Positions 8,061-18,454 of a stretch of 64,000 nt of DNA are shown one piece after another. A program made the translations under genes and the position numbers. The notes under the pieces are model-generated. The model saw nothing but the letters and a program-made list of their open reading frames with translations, had not been told where the DNA came from and searched no databases. Each line of letters opens with the position of its first letter. Within the stretch, counting starts at the first letter, position 1. This DNA is from Stackebrandtia nassauensis DSM 44728 (GTDB lineage: Bacteria; Actinomycetota; Actinomycetes; Mycobacteriales; Micromonosporaceae): contig NC_013947.1 in the NCBI RefSeq assembly GCF_000024545.1, positions 1,922,001 through 1,986,000 on the forward strand, read 5' to 3'.

Positions 8061-8633
8061 TCAGGCGTGTTTGGCGGGCTTCCACAGCACGTCGTCGCCG
8101 TCGTTGCAGGTGCGGGCCAGCACGAACAGCAGATCGGACAGTCGGTTGAGGTAGGTCGCCGGCAGCGCGTGGGTCGACTCGGGCTCGGCCGACAGCAGCG
8201 CCCAGGTGCTGCGCTCGGCGCGTCGGGCGATCACGCAGGCCTGGTGCAACAGGGCCGCCGCCGGGGTGCCGCCGCGCAGGATGAACGACTCCAGGTTGGG
8301 CAGCTGCTCGTTGTAGAGGTCGCACCACTCCTCAAGCCGGGCCACATAGGAGTCGGTGATCCGCAGCGGCGGATACTTCGGGTCCTCGCCCACCGGAGTG
8401 GAAAGGTCAGCGCCCACATCGAACAGATCATTCTGGACGGCGACGACGACCTCCCGGATCTCCGCCGGGTACTCGGCCAGCGCCAGCGCGACCCCGAGCG
8501 CGGCGTTGGTCTCGTCGACGTCGGCGTAGGCGGTGATGCGCGGGTGGGTCTTGGGGACCCTGCTGAAGTCCGACAGTCCGGTGGTGCCCTGGTCACCGGT
8601 CTTCGTGTAGATCTTGGTAAGGCGCACGGTCAT
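8061..8633 (-). CDS. PduO-type ATP:cob(I)alamin adenosyltransferase
   Basis: The 190-residue enzyme transfers the adenosyl group of ATP to cob(I)alamin to make coenzyme B12. The diagnostic N-terminal loop TKTGDQGTTGLSDFSRVPK binds ATP, YADVDETNAALG follows, and RRAERSTWAL and LNRLSDLLFVLAR give the conserved C-terminal helices. The gene is a regular neighbour of atpC-DUF2550 in actinobacteria, here separated from them by the ABC exporter. No cobalamin riboswitch is visible in the 71-bp gap before it. Confidence 0.88.
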   Translation of the reverse strand: MTVRLTKIYTKTGDQGTTGLSDFSRVPKTHPRITAYADVDETNAALGVALALAEYPAEIREVVVAVQNDLFDVGADLSTPVGEDPKYPPLRITDSYVARLEEWCDLYNEQLPNLESFILRGGTPAAALLHQACVIARRAERSTWALLSAEPESTHALPATYLNRLSDLLFVLARTCNDGDDVLWKPAKHA

Positions 8634-8704
8634 GGGCCGACCCTACCGCCAGCTGAGTGGCCGCTAAGGTCGACGGTGCTACTCACAGGTAATAGGAGGA
8701 CGGT

Positions 8705-9556
8705 ATGGCAGGTCAGGTAGCGATCATCGGTGCGGGCCTCATGGGCTCGGGCATCGCACAGGTCGCGGCGGTCTCGGGCTGGACGGTCACGTTGCGTGAC
8801 CTCACCGACGAGGCGACGGCGCGGGGCGTGGCCAACATCCGCGGCTCCCTGGAGAAGTTCGCCGCCAAGGACAAGATCAGCACCGCCGACGCCGAGGCAG
8901 CGCTGGGCCGCATCACCACCACCACCGACCTGGACGCCGCCGCCGAGGCCGACATCGTCGTGGAGGCCGTCTTCGAGCGCCTCGACGTCAAACAGGACAT
9001 CTTCACCGAGCTCGACAAGATCTGTCGTGATTCGACGGTGTTGGCCACCAACACCTCGGCCATCCCGATCACCCAGATCGCCGCGGTCACCTCGCGCCCG
9101 GAATCCGTTGTGGGAACCCACTTCTTCTCGCCGGTCCCGATGATGAAGCTGTGCGAACTGGTGCGGGGCCTCAAGACCAGCGACGCCACCCTGGCCACCG
9201 CCCGCTCCTTCGCGGAGGAGATCGGCAAGACCTGCGTCGTGGTCAACCGCGACGTCGCCGGTTTCGCGACCACCCGGCTCATCTGCGCCCTCGTCATGGA
9301 GGCAGTGTCGCTTGTGGAGAACGGCGTCATCTCCGCCGAGGACCTGGACGTCGCCTGCAAACTCGGTTTCGGCCACGCGATGGGGCCGCTGGCCACCACC
9401 GACCTGACCGGACTGGACGTGTTGCGCCACGCGACCGAGAACATCTACAACGACACCGGCGACTCCAAGTTCTTCCCGCCGGAGCTGCTGTCGCGCATGG
9501 TCGCCGCGGGCGACCACGGCCGCAAGACCGGCAAGGGCTTCTACGACTACAGCTGA
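8705..9556 (+). CDS. 3-hydroxybutyryl-CoA dehydrogenase
   Basis: The 283-residue enzyme has the N-terminal Rossmann motif GAGLMGSGIAQVAA, the catalytic segment VGTHFFSPVPMMKLCELV with its His, NRDVAGFATTRL, and the C-terminal AMGPLATTDLTGLD. This is the hbd/fadB2 family, which reversibly oxidises 3-hydroxyacyl-CoA with NAD(P), in butyrate, polyhydroxybutyrate or fatty acid metabolism. ATAGGAGGACGG is an excellent ribosome site. It ends 33 bp before the nested palindrome that controls the next gene. Confidence 0.88.
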   Translation: MAGQVAIIGAGLMGSGIAQVAAVSGWTVTLRDLTDEATARGVANIRGSLEKFAAKDKISTADAEAALGRITTTTDLDAAAEADIVVEAVFERLDVKQDIFTELDKICRDSTVLATNTSAIPITQIAAVTSRPESVVGTHFFSPVPMMKLCELVRGLKTSDATLATARSFAEEIGKTCVVVNRDVAGFATTRLICALVMEAVSLVENGVISAEDLDVACKLGFGHAMGPLATTDLTGLDVLRHATENIYNDTGDSKFFPPELLSRMVAAGDHGRKTGKGFYDYS

Positions 9557-9589
9557 GAGCCGCCTGAGAATTCGCGGATTCTCCAAGTT

Positions 9590-9642
9590 TCGCGACATAT
9601 GTTGGCGCACAGGCGAACGAAGTTCGCCAGCATATGTCGCGA
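9590..9642. promoter_or_regulatory. nested inverted repeat, probable operator of the P450 gene
   Basis: The outer arms TCGCGACATATGTTGGCG (9590-9607) and CGCCAGCATATGTCGCGA (9625-9642) match at 17 of 18 positions. Between and overlapping them lies a second perfect pair, GGCGAAC (9612-9618) and GTTCGCC (9622-9628), around GAA. It ends 13 bp before the start codon at 9656, so a bound protein would block transcription or a folded RNA would hide the ribosome site. No regulator gene is adjacent. Confidence 0.65.
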
Positions 9643-9655
9643 TTGGAGTGTCCAG

Positions 9656-10867
9656 ATGACAGACACCGCCTCGACCCCCCGAAACGCATTCCCGATGGCG
9701 CGTTCGTGCCCGTACGACCCTCCCGACGGTTACGCCGCACTGCGCGCCGCCCCCACCATCTCCCAGGTGACGCTGCCCTCCGGGCGCTCCGCGTGGCTGG
9801 TGGCCTCGCACGCCGACGCCCGCGCGCTGCTGGCCGATCCCCGGCTGTCCATCAGCCGCGAGAACCCGGGTTTCCCGTCGATCGTGGAGATGCGTGAGGC
9901 ACCCGACCTGAAGGTGACGCCCTCGCTGATCGGGCTCGATCCGCCCGAGCACACCGCCTTGCGCCGCCCCGTCATCACCGAGTTCACCGTCAAACGCATC
10001 CGGGGCATGGGTCCGGGCATCCAGCGGATCGTCGACGAGCACATCGACGCGATGCTGGCAGCCGAGAAACCGGTGGACCTGGTCGCGTCACTGGCGATGC
10101 CGGTGCCGTCGCTGGTGATCTGCGACCTGCTCGGCGTCCCGTACTCCGACCACGGTTTCTTCCAGGAACGGTCCGGCGCCATGCTCAACCTGACGCTGCG
10201 ACCGGAGCAGCGGCACGCCGCGCTGTCAGACCTGTCGAACTATATGGACAAACTCGTGACCCGGGCCGAGGCCGCACCCGGCGACGACCTGATCGGCAGG
10301 CTCATCGTCAAGACCCGGGAGACCGGCGAATACGACCACGACCAGACCCGCGACCTGGCCCGGCTGCTGCTGTTGGCGGGCCACGAGACCACCGCCAACA
10401 TGATCTCGCTGGGGACCGTCGCGCTGCTCAACAACCCCGAGCAGCTCGACGAACTCAAGGCCGACAGTTCACTGTGGCCGAACGCCGTCGAGGAACTGTT
10501 GCGGTACTTCACGATCGCCGATTTCGTCCCCGCCCGCACCGCGCTGGCCGACATCGAGGTCGGCGGTGTCACCATCCGTGAGGGCGAGGGCGTCATCCTG
10601 CTGACCGCCTCGGCCGACCGCGACGAGGCCGCCTTCGAGGACCCGGACGCCCTGGACATCCACCGCGCCGCCCGGCACCACCTGGCCTTCGGATACGGGG
10701 TGCACCAGTGCCTCGGCCAGAACCTGGCCCGGCTGGAACTGGAGATCGTCTACCGCACGCTGTTCGACCGGATCCCCGACCTACGGGTGGCCGTGCCGGA
10801 GGAGGAGCTGCCGTTCAAGCACGACTCCTTCATCTACGGCATGCACGCTCTGCCGGTCACCTGGTGA
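9656..10867 (+). CDS. cytochrome P450
   Basis: The 403-residue haem monooxygenase shows all class-defining motifs: the I-helix oxygen-binding LLAGHETTANM near residue 240, the K-helix EELLRYF pair, and the haem loop FGYGVHQCLGQNLARLE with the iron-ligating Cys352. The sequence is of the soluble actinobacterial type (CYP105/107-like) that needs ferredoxin partners; no ferredoxin gene is next to it. The ATG at 9656 follows TTGGAGTG. Substrate is unknown, and no obvious biosynthetic cluster surrounds it. The preceding palindrome suggests ligand-responsive control. Confidence 0.9.
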   Translation: MTDTASTPRNAFPMARSCPYDPPDGYAALRAAPTISQVTLPSGRSAWLVASHADARALLADPRLSISRENPGFPSIVEMREAPDLKVTPSLIGLDPPEHTALRRPVITEFTVKRIRGMGPGIQRIVDEHIDAMLAAEKPVDLVASLAMPVPSLVICDLLGVPYSDHGFFQERSGAMLNLTLRPEQRHAALSDLSNYMDKLVTRAEAAPGDDLIGRLIVKTRETGEYDHDQTRDLARLLLLAGHETTANMISLGTVALLNNPEQLDELKADSSLWPNAVEELLRYFTIADFVPARTALADIEVGGVTIREGEGVILLTASADRDEAAFEDPDALDIHRAARHHLAFGYGVHQCLGQNLARLELEIVYRTLFDRIPDLRVAVPEEELPFKHDSFIYGMHALPVTW

Positions 10868-10878
10868 CAGCGTTCCGG

Positions 10879-12185
10879 TTACAGGCCGCCGGTCGTCTTG
10901 AGCATCAAGTACTTGTCGACGACGGCCGGGGCGAACTGGTCGGCGGGAGCGTCGATGACCTCGACGTCGTGGCGCGCCAGCGCGGCGGCGACCTTGCGAC
11001 GCTCCACCAGCGACTGTTCGGCCGCGGCGGCCCGGTAGATGTCGAGCATCTCCGAACGGCTGGACCGCAACCTGGCCACCTCGGGGTCGGCGACCGTCGC
11101 CACGATGATCTTGTGCCGGGCAGCCAGCTGCGGCAGCGCTGGCAGCAGCGATTCGGTGATGGCGCCGGGTTCCAGCGAGGTGAACAGGACGACGAGGGCC
11201 CGTTTGGACTCGCGGCGCAGCACCTCGCTGACCACGAGGCCGAAGTCGGTCTCCACCAGGGCCGGTTGCAGCGGTGCCATGGCCCGGATCAGGCGCGGCA
11301 TCACGGTCTTGCCGGAGCCGGACTCCACCGCGGCGCGCACCTCGGTGTCCACGGCCAGCGCGTCGACCCGGTCCCCGGCGTAGGAGGCTACTGTGGACAG
11401 TAGCAGGCAGGCCTCGATCTGGGCGTCCAGCCGGGGTTCGTCGCCGACCCGCACCGCCGAGGTGCGGCCGGTGTCGATGACCGACAGCACCCGCCGGTCC
11501 CGCTCCACCCGCCAGGTCTTGACGACTATGGACTGTCGCCGGGCCGTTGCCCGCCAGTCGATGGAGCGCACGTCGTCACCGGCGACGTATTCGCGCAGCG
11601 CGTCGAACTCGGTGCCCTGGCCCCGGCCGCGCACCGCGACCGCGCCCTCGATGACCCGCAGCCGCGCCAGTTTCTCCGACAGGTGTTTGCGGGCGTGGAA
11701 CGGCGGCAGCACCCGGATCTTCCACTGTGGCGTCGCCAGCCGGGCGGCCTTGTGCGGGGTCTGCCGGTAGGCGAAACCCAAGGGCCCGTAGGAACGGATC
11801 GTGACCCGGGCGCTGGGCCGGTCGCCGCGCCGGGTGGGGGTGAGCGTCGTGGCCAGCTTGGCGGTGGCGCCGGGCGGCAGCGTCAGCGCGTACTCCTCGC
11901 CGTGGGCTCCCGCCGACGGGGTCCAGGCGTCGCGGACCCGGCCGGTGATGGCCTGGCCGCCGTCGTTGCGGACGTGCAGGGTCACCGTGACGGTGCCGCC
12001 CAGCCGGGTCACCGAGTCGCCGGTGCGCCACATGGTGACGTTGCCGGGGCTGGCGGCCAGCACCGCGTCGGTCACCGAGATGCCCACCGTGATGACGAGC
12101 ATGACCAGCAGTCCCACGTACGGCCACGGCCACAACGGGAGGGTCAGCAGGCACGCCGCGAACAGCGCGACGGGACGCCAGGTGA

Positions 12186-12189
<4 letters not shown>
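10879..12189 (-). CDS. DUF58 domain protein
   Basis: The 436-residue protein has two N-terminal membrane segments (about 5-45), a beta-rich middle region, and the DUF58 core with the signature YVAGDDVRSIDWRATARRQS near residue 205-225, followed by a von Willebrand-A-like fold. DUF58 proteins partner MoxR AAA ATPases, probably in assembly or activation of surface proteins. The ATG overlaps the stop of the MoxR gene by 4 bp, so the two are translationally coupled. It is the last gene of the leftward operon and faces the P450 gene tail to tail. Confidence 0.82.
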
Positions 12190-13166
<977 letters not shown>

Positions 13167-14489
13167 TCAGTTACTCCCTTGTGGGCTCGCGTTTTCCACG
13201 GCCGACACCAGCGCGTCGATCGCCTGGGTCGCGTTGTAGAGCTCGTCTTCGTTGGTCGGTTGCGTACTGTAGAGCGTCGCGGTGATGTGCTCGCGCGGCC
13301 AGCCGGTGCGCGTCGCCACCGCCTCGACGACCTCGGCGTCACCGGCCTGTGAGGACAGGCCCAGTACCGGCCGGATCCGGTGCAGCGCACCGGCACGAAG
13401 CGCCCGCAGCGTCTCGGTGTAGGCGTGGGCGCGCCGGTACAGCCGGGCCCGGCCGTGGACGGTCTCGGCGGCCGGGACCGTCACCGGCAGCGGTTCGGTG
13501 ACCGGCGGCCCCAGCCGTCGGCCCTTCCACAGCGCCATCAGGACGCCCAGCACCAGCGCCCCGAGCAGCATCGCCCACATCCACGCGGGCATGGCGTCGT
13601 AGATCGGGTTGGTCTGCCCCTGGTTGGGGTATTCGATCGGGTCGCGGCTGGGGTCCGGCGGCGGGGTGTAGTCGCCGTCGGGCGTGGGCAGGGTCTCGCT
13701 GGGCGGCGGTTCCTTGGTCAGCGAATGCTTGTCCAGCCACACCACCTTGCGGTGCTGTCCCAAAAGCCCGGTGGCCAGCTCCGCGTTCCCGGCCTCGCCG
13801 AAGTACTCGTCGGTGAACGGATCCGCGGCCCCGGCGACCACGAACGACATGCTGCCGGTCCCGGTCCAGGCCAGTCCGTCGTCGTAACAGAATCGCCAGT
13901 TCAGGTCGAGTTCGAGCCCGCCGCTGGACTTGGCCTCGGCGTAGGCCTGCCGCAGCATGCCCGCGTCCCCGGCCTTGGCGGCCTCGGGCAGGTCACAGCC
14001 ATCGGACGGAGCCACGACCTTGGGGGCGATGCGCGGCGCGCCCGCCTCGCTCAAACCCAGTGAGCCCAACAGGTCCCGGGACGGGTCGACGAACACCACC
14101 CGGGTGTTCTCGGCGATGGCCGCTTCCTGCAACCGCGAGATCTCGGAGGAGTTGAGGTAGTCGGGGGCCGGGATGAACACGGTAGTGTCGCCGCTGGAGG
14201 CGGCGTCGAAGAAGGAGTCACCGGCGTCGGTGAACCGGTCCACCGTGACGTCCTTCTCCTCGAGGCTCTTGGCCAGTTGCGAGGATCCGTTGCCGCCGGC
14301 GGCGCGCGGCGACAGGAAGCTGTCGGAGCCGGGGCTCGGCGACTCGACGAACGCGGCGACGATGGTGAACACGATCAGCGCCGCGGCGGCGGCCAGCGGG
14401 ATCAGCAGGTGACGGCGACGCAGCGGCGGCCGCTTGCGCGGCGCTTCGGGCTGCGGCTGCCGGACCTCGGTGTCGACGACGGCGGTCAT
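13167..14489 (-). CDS. DUF4350 domain membrane protein
   Basis: The 440-residue protein has an N-terminal membrane helix after a basic stretch (RRRHLLIPLAAAAALIVFTI, about 26-46), a large extracytoplasmic domain containing SQLAKSLEEKDVTVDRFTDA typical of DUF4350, and a second helix near 325-345 (AWMWAMLLGALVLGVLMALW) followed by a cytoplasmic tail. Its role is unknown but the family is a standing member of MoxR-DUF58 operons. The ATG overlaps the upstream DUF4129 stop by 4 bp. Confidence 0.78.
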   Translation of the reverse strand: MTAVVDTEVRQPQPEAPRKRPPLRRRHLLIPLAAAAALIVFTIVAAFVESPSPGSDSFLSPRAAGGNGSSQLAKSLEEKDVTVDRFTDAGDSFFDAASSGDTTVFIPAPDYLNSSEISRLQEAAIAENTRVVFVDPSRDLLGSLGLSEAGAPRIAPKVVAPSDGCDLPEAAKAGDAGMLRQAYAEAKSSGGLELDLNWRFCYDDGLAWTGTGSMSFVVAGAADPFTDEYFGEAGNAELATGLLGQHRKVVWLDKHSLTKEPPPSETLPTPDGDYTPPPDPSRDPIEYPNQGQTNPIYDAMPAWMWAMLLGALVLGVLMALWKGRRLGPPVTEPLPVTVPAAETVHGRARLYRRAHAYTETLRALRAGALHRIRPVLGLSSQAGDAEVVEAVATRTGWPREHITATLYSTQPTNEDELYNATQAIDALVSAVENASPQGSN

Positions 14490-15058
14490 GGCGCCTCCAT
14501 GGTGACGGTGGCGACCGGCGGGTTGGCCGAGACGGTGGCGGTGATGGTCATGTGCAGGTCCCGCATCCGGGTGGCGGCCTCCAGGTTCGCCTCGTAACCG
14601 CCGTACCAGATGTCGGAGAAGACCCGCGCCGCCTCGTCCAGCGAGGCCGCGATCGGCGGCAGCGCCTGCCCGGCGGCCCGCGCCAGCTCGGTGACCGTCC
14701 AACCGGGACGGTGTTCGATGACGGCGCGTTCCACCAGGTCCCGCACCGCCACCCGCAGCCATTCCCGCACCGCGTTGCGGTAGTCGCCGGTGGCCATGAA
14801 CTGCTGGGCCCGGGCCAACAGCGCGTCGGAGGGCAGCTCCGGCAGCGCCTCGTCGGCGACCGGTTCGGCCACGACGATGTCGGTGGCGTCCTTCGGTTTG
14901 TCCTTTTTGGCGAAACGGTGGCTGAAACGGTACAGCCCGAACGGTTGCAGCAGCAGTCCGATGGCCAGGCCGATCAGCAGCACCGTCAGGCCGAGGCCGT
15001 ACAGCCCGCCGGGAAACCAGTCGCCGATGTCGGCGACCGGGTGCGTCCACCAGTTCAT
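14486..15058 (-). CDS. DUF4129 domain protein
   Basis: The 190-residue protein has one N-terminal membrane helix (about 22-42) and the DUF4129 domain, seen as YRNAVREWLRVAVRDLVERA and PGWTVTELAR. It belongs to the MoxR-associated operon and overlaps its neighbours by 4 bp on both sides. The Arg/Trp-rich DUF4129 is also found in transglutaminase-like proteins of such operons. Function unknown. Confidence 0.75.
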   Translation of the reverse strand: MNWWTHPVADIGDWFPGGLYGLGLTVLLIGLAIGLLLQPFGLYRFSHRFAKKDKPKDATDIVVAEPVADEALPELPSDALLARAQQFMATGDYRNAVREWLRVAVRDLVERAVIEHRPGWTVTELARAAGQALPPIAASLDEAARVFSDIWYGGYEANLEAATRMRDLHMTITATVSANPPVATVTMEAP

Positions 15059-15912
15059 CGCGCCTCCGGAGCCGAGATGTCGACCGGCTGGCCACGGGCC
15101 CGCATCCGCGACACCACCACGTCGAGGCCCTCGGTGCGCACCCGGGTCTCGATGTGCAGCACCGCGTCCACGCAGGCCAGCATCGCATAACCGGCGGTGT
15201 TGACGGCGAGGTAACACACGCCCAGGAACACCAGGAAGTAGTCGAACAGGACGGTGGTGAAGTCGATGAGACCCGACTCCAGCAGCACCACCGCGCCGCA
15301 GGTGATCACCAGCCGGATGATCAGCCACGTGAAATAGGCCATCAGCCGCACCCCGGCGGTGCGGCCGCTGGAACGTTTGAACAGCTTGGGGGACCGCCAG
15401 AACGCCTTGTCCGGTGGCAGCCCGTCGGCGACCAGCGCCGGAATCGACAGTCCGAACAGGGCGAAGACCATGAACCACGGCAGGACGCACAGCACCGCCG
15501 CCACCAGCCCCGCCACGCCGATGATCATCGAGAACAGCAGCACCGGACCCCACTGCCGGGAGTCCAGGACGGTCGGGGGCAGGGTGGCCGGGTCCTCGTC
15601 GCGCACCGCCGCCACCGCGACCCGGGTGGCCGGGCCCGACAACAGCGAGATGCAGATGAGCTCGGTGGTCAGCCCCAGCATGATCCACAGCCAGGCCAGC
15701 AGCTCGTTGTCCACGATCTGGTCGGTGTACTTGGGCTTGACCTCGTCGACGGTCAGCAGCCGCAGCGTCGTCATGCCGATCTGCTCGACCAGCGCCAGCG
15801 CGAAGGCCATCCCCAACAGCGACCGCCAGCGGCTGCGCAGTACCGCCGCCGCGGCGTCCAGGAGTTCACCGATCGTCAACGGCCGCAGCGGCAGCACCGG
15901 TGATCCGGTCAT
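15055..15912 (-). CDS. multi-pass membrane protein at the head of the MoxR operon
   Basis: The 285-residue protein has about six membrane helices and the N-terminal segment LRPLTIGELLDAAAAVLRSRWRSL, often seen in actinobacterial operons with DUF4129/MoxR genes. I chose ATG 15912 because GAAGGGA precedes it on the minus strand; a longer reading from 15984 lacks that site. No catalytic motif is seen. It is the promoter-proximal gene of a five-gene operon divergent from mtrA. Confidence 0.7.
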   Translation of the reverse strand: MTGSPVLPLRPLTIGELLDAAAAVLRSRWRSLLGMAFALALVEQIGMTTLRLLTVDEVKPKYTDQIVDNELLAWLWIMLGLTTELICISLLSGPATRVAVAAVRDEDPATLPPTVLDSRQWGPVLLFSMIIGVAGLVAAVLCVLPWFMVFALFGLSIPALVADGLPPDKAFWRSPKLFKRSSGRTAGVRLMAYFTWLIIRLVITCGAVVLLESGLIDFTTVLFDYFLVFLGVCYLAVNTAGYAMLACVDAVLHIETRVRTEGLDVVVSRMRARGQPVDISAPEAR

Positions 15913-16099
15913 GACTTCCCTTCGCAGACGTGGACGAACGCACGAAGGTTTAGTGTGACATGCGTCGGCAATACCGGCCTCCAACGGCCGTGAGCCGGGG
16001 TGAGGTCGTCGTCGAGGCTCTACCGTGGCCGTATCCTGTAGAGCACGCGTTTAATGTCTACGGTTGTATAACCACTGCGTAGCGGATGGAAATGGGTGT

Positions 16100-16789
16100 A
16101 TGAGAGCAAGGGTCTTGGTCGTCGACGACGACCCCGCGCTGGCGGAGATGCTGGGGATAGTCCTGCGCACCGAGGGGTTCACCCCGGTGTTCGTCACCGA
16201 CGGGGAACAGGCGCTCGAGGCGTTCCACGAACACCGTCCGGACGTGGTGTTGCTGGACCTGATGCTGCCGGGCATGAGCGGCATCGACGTGTGCAAGCAG
16301 ATCCGGCTGGAGTCGGGCGTGCCGATCGTGATGCTGACCGCCAAGTCCGACACCGTCGACGTGGTGCTCGGCCTGGAGTCGGGTGCCGACGACTACGTGA
16401 TCAAGCCGTTCAAGCCCAAGGAACTGGTGGCCCGGGTGCGGGCCCGGCTGCGGCGCGGTGACGACGTCGCCCCCGAGCGGCTCCAGATCGGACGGCCCGG
16501 CCTGCAGGTGTCCATCGACGTCCCCGCGCACTCGGCGACCCTCAACGGCGTCGAGGTGAAACTGACGCCGCTGGAGTTCGACCTGCTGGTGGCGCTGGCC
16601 CGCAAACCCCGGCAGGTGTTCACCCGCGAGGTGCTGCTGGAACAGGTGTGGGGTTACCGGCACGCGGCCGACACCCGGCTGGTCAACGTCCACGTGCAGC
16701 GGCTGCGCGCCAAGATCGAACCCGATCCGGAGAACCCGCAGCTCATCCAGACCGTGCGCGGGGTCGGTTATAAGGCGGGGACGGCCTGA
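16100..16789 (+). CDS. mtrA: two-component response regulator MtrA
   Basis: The 229-residue OmpR-type regulator begins RARVLVVDDDPALAEML, has the phospho-acceptor Asp53 in VVLLDLMLPGMSG, and a winged-helix DNA-binding domain (LTPLEFDLLVALARKPRQVF, then GYRHAADTRLVNVHVQRLR). Length, sequence and the mtrB-lpqB context identify MtrA, which controls cell division and wall genes in actinobacteria. The ATG at 16100 gives the family length; an upstream start at 16064 would add 12 unlikely residues. Confidence 0.93.
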   Translation: MRARVLVVDDDPALAEMLGIVLRTEGFTPVFVTDGEQALEAFHEHRPDVVLLDLMLPGMSGIDVCKQIRLESGVPIVMLTAKSDTVDVVLGLESGADDYVIKPFKPKELVARVRARLRRGDDVAPERLQIGRPGLQVSIDVPAHSATLNGVEVKLTPLEFDLLVALARKPRQVFTREVLLEQVWGYRHAADTRLVNVHVQRLRAKIEPDPENPQLIQTVRGVGYKAGTA

Positions 16790-18454
16790 TTGAAGGCGTG
16801 GAACGGTGACGTCGGCGGCTGGACGCGCGCGGCCGTGCGTCGGGCCCGGCGGCTGATCCGGTTCCTGCTGGCCCGGGGCCGACGGTTCGCGGCGCCGGTG
16901 GTGCGCGCCTACCGCTCCTCGCTGCAACTGCGGGTGGTGACCGCGACCCTGATCGTCTCGGCGCTGCTGGTGGCGGTGTTCGGGATCGTGGTGGCCACCA
17001 CGATCACCGGCGGCATGGTGGAGAAACGCCTCAACGCCGCCGAACAGCAGGTCACACAGGCCGGGGAGCAGATCGCGCAGGACCTGGCCACCGTCCCGTC
17101 CGCCGACGACCCGGCGCTGGAGAACAAGCTCGCCGGGCTGGCCGCCGAGCACTCCGGCGACGGCGACGGCACCCAGCAGGCCACCGTGCTGTTGCGCACC
17201 GTCAACGCCAACACCATGGAGTCGCGCCCCAAGGAACCCGAGTTCGTCGAGCCGATGATCCCCACCGACCTCGAACACGACGTCAGCGAGGGATACCTGG
17301 CGTTCCAGTACGCCAACATCAACCCCGACGGCAAGGAGGAGCGGCCGTTCCTGGTGATGGGCACCCCGGTGTACACCGACAAGGTCGCCTACCAGCTGTA
17401 CTTCCTGTTCCCGCTGGACACCGAGGAGGAGGCCGCGGCGCTGGTGCGCAACGCGCTCATCGTGTCCGGAATCGCACTGGTGCTGATGCTGGGCGTCATC
17501 GCGGGCCTGGTCACCCGGATGGTGGTGATCCCGGTGCGGCTGGCGGCCCGCACGGCGCAGCGGCTGTCGGCCGGGCTGCTGCACGAGCGCATGACGGTGC
17601 GCGGCTCCGACGACCTGGCCAGGCTCGCCGGTTCGTTCAACCTGATGGCCGAGAACCTGCACCAGCAGATCGTGCGGCTGGAGGACATGTCACGGTTGCA
17701 GCGCCGGTTCACCTCCGACGTGTCCCACGAATTGCGCACCCCGTTGACGACGGTGCGCATGGCCGCCGACCTGCTGTACGACTCCAAACACGACTTCCCG
17801 CCCACGGCGGCGCGCAGCACCGAGCTGCTGCACGACGAGCTCAACCGCTTCGAGGAACTGCTGGGCGACCTGCTGGAGATCAGCCGCTTCGACGCGGGTT
17901 TCGCGAAGCTGGACACCGAGGCGGTGGAGCTGGGCCCGATCATCGAGAGCGTCATCAAGTCCTTCGACCAGCTGGCGCGGCGCTGCGGCGTCGAGGTGCG
18001 GCGGCATTTCCCCGACACCCCGGTCATCGCCGAGGTCGACGCCCGCCGGGTGCAGCGCATCGTGCGCAACCTGGTCGGCAACGCCATCGAGCACGCCGAG
18101 TCGAAACCGGTGTGCGTTCGACTGGACGCCTCGGCCACGGCGGTGGCTATCGTGGTGCGAGATCGGGGTATCGGTCTCAAACCCGGAGAGGAGAAACTGG
18201 TGTTCAACCGGTTCTGGCGTGCCGACCCCTCCCGGGCCCGGCAGACCGGCGGCACCGGTCTGGGGCTGTCGATCAGCACCGAGGACGCCAAGCTGCATAA
18301 CGGAACGCTTACGGCCGTCGGCGAACGCGGCCGGGGCGCGGTGTTCCGGCTGAGCCTGCCACTGCGGGCCGGGGACCGGGTGCTGGTCCCGCCGCTGCCG
18401 CTGGACTTCTCGGCCGACCCCTGCGATGGAGCTGACGATGAACCGGCGTCGTGA
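16790..18454 (+). CDS. mtrB: two-component sensor histidine kinase MtrB
   Basis: The 554-residue membrane kinase has a basic N-terminus, helix 1 near 45-68, an extracytoplasmic domain of about 150 residues, helix 2 near 220-240, a HAMP linker (VIPVRLAARTAQRLSAG), the H-box DVSHELRTPLTTVRMAADLL with phospho-His313, and an ATPase domain ending RQTGGTGLGLSISTEDAKLH. It phosphorylates MtrA. The TTG start comes directly after the mtrA stop, indicating coupled translation. It ends 17 bp inside lpqB. Confidence 0.92.
   Translation: MKAWNGDVGGWTRAAVRRARRLIRFLLARGRRFAAPVVRAYRSSLQLRVVTATLIVSALLVAVFGIVVATTITGGMVEKRLNAAEQQVTQAGEQIAQDLATVPSADDPALENKLAGLAAEHSGDGDGTQQATVLLRTVNANTMESRPKEPEFVEPMIPTDLEHDVSEGYLAFQYANINPDGKEERPFLVMGTPVYTDKVAYQLYFLFPLDTEEEAAALVRNALIVSGIALVLMLGVIAGLVTRMVVIPVRLAARTAQRLSAGLLHERMTVRGSDDLARLAGSFNLMAENLHQQIVRLEDMSRLQRRFTSDVSHELRTPLTTVRMAADLLYDSKHDFPPTAARSTELLHDELNRFEELLGDLLEISRFDAGFAKLDTEAVELGPIIESVIKSFDQLARRCGVEVRRHFPDTPVIAEVDARRVQRIVRNLVGNAIEHAESKPVCVRLDASATAVAIVVRDRGIGLKPGEEKLVFNRFWRADPSRARQTGGTGLGLSISTEDAKLHNGTLTAVGERGRGAVFRLSLPLRAGDRVLVPPLPLDFSADPCDGADDEPAS

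Noticed and set aside
8634-8704. Cobalamin riboswitch before the adenosyltransferase gene
   Set aside because: The gap is only 71 bp and shows no B12-box or the needed stems.
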